A stretch of DNA of 6,890 nucleotides from Marinagarivorans sp. UBA5870 (GTDB lineage Bacteria; Pseudomonadota; Gammaproteobacteria; Pseudomonadales; Cellvibrionaceae), in the NCBI GenBank assembly GCA_002432555.1, contig DJFO01000158.1, positions 1 through 6,890 of the forward strand, read 5' to 3'. Below are positions 6,676 through 6,890 of the stretch, one piece after another. How positions within the stretch are numbered: the stretch's first letter is position 1; each line of letters begins with the position of its first letter. Under the pieces are notes generated by a model that did no database searches, was not told where the DNA came from, and was given only the letters and a program-made list of their open reading frames with translations. The position numbers were made by a program, and so were the translations under genes.

Positions 6676-6890
6676 ATGCGCCTGGCCATTATTTGCAAAG
6701 TGCTGGGCCTGTTGCTGATGTTGTTCAGCGCCAGTCTGCTGCCGCCGGTTGCGGTGGCTCTGTGGTACGGCGACCAGGGCCACTGGACATTCCTGTTGGC
6801 GTTTGCCGTCTCCCTTGGCACCGGCCTAGTGCTGTGGTTTCCCGCCCATGACCTGCACCAGGAGCTGCGCACCCGCGACGGCTTCCTGAT
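6676..6890 (+). CDS. trkH: Trk potassium uptake system membrane subunit TrkH, 5' part only
   Basis: Start of the inner-membrane potassium-translocating subunit that pairs with TrkA. Only 71 full codons are in the window, against roughly 480 for the family. Two hydrophobic segments are visible, about 8-30 (KVLGLLLMLFSASLLPPVAV) and 37-55 (WTFLLAFAVSLGTGLVLWF). They are followed by ELRTRDGFL (63-71), which matches the ELKSREGFL that follows the second helix in E. coli TrkH. ATG 6676 lies 1 nt after the trkA stop and has no clear Shine-Dalgarno, which suggests translational coupling to trkA. The product could be TrkH or a close paralogue such as TrkG or TrkI; the pore loops that might separate them lie outside the window. 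Confidence 0.93.
   Translation, partial: MRLAIICKVLGLLLMLFSASLLPPVAVALWYGDQGHWTFLLAFAVSLGTGLVLWFPAHDLHQELRTRDGFL

Noticed and set aside
1..6890. The possibility of an undescribed system: defence genes, mobile element, CRISPR array, retron or RNA gene.
   Set aside because: Nearly all of the window is taken up by seven well-known housekeeping genes in a conserved order. The gaps are 172 bp or less, with no repeat arrays, transposase, integrase, attachment sites or tRNA-like folds.

Overview
This is an ordinary, densely packed chromosomal segment of a gammaproteobacterium. It carries the conserved block dprA - LysM protein (tsaP-like) - def - fmt - rsmB - trkA - trkH. Base composition is GC-rich, judged by eye at roughly 60%. 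The order dprA/lysM on one strand and def-fmt-rsmB-trkA on the other is the one known from Pseudomonas, Shewanella and many marine Gammaproteobacteria. A trkH directly behind trkA fits a Shewanella-, Alteromonas- or Cellvibrio-type lineage better than Escherichia or Pseudomonas, but genus cannot be fixed from the sequence alone.

Layout. The left third is on the minus strand. A tsaP-like gene (2290 to 1268) with a signal peptide and LysM domain is followed by a clear intrinsic terminator (1258-1230), a second perfect inverted repeat (1203-1227), and then dprA (1122 to 1). dprA runs off the left edge and lacks only its last few residues. A 172-bp divergent intergenic region (2291-2462) holds the promoters of the minus-strand tsaP gene and of the plus-strand operon. 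The plus-strand operon is def (2463-2966), fmt (2983-3939), rsmB (3936-5228), trkA (5271-6674) and the start of trkH (6676 to the right edge). Spacings are 16 bp, a 4-bp overlap, 42 bp and 1 bp. No terminator was seen between these genes, so one transcript is likely. No gap between genes exceeds 300 bases.

How the genes work together. Fmt formylates initiator Met-tRNA, and Def removes the formyl group from new proteins. RsmB makes m5C967 in 16S rRNA. These three form a translation module. TrkA and TrkH are the cytosolic regulator and the membrane pore of the Trk potassium uptake system. On the other strand, the TsaP-like protein (peptidoglycan anchoring of the type IV pilus secretin) and DprA (loading RecA onto incoming DNA) could both serve natural transformation, though each also has a life outside it.

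All seven reading frames are intact, with the expected catalytic residues. I found no mobile element, CRISPR array, RNA gene or undescribed system. The points worth a second look are small: paired stem-loops in front of dprA, a stem-loop overlapping the likely trkA ribosome binding site, a Gly/Asn-rich insertion in TrkA, and the arrangement of the divergent promoters.
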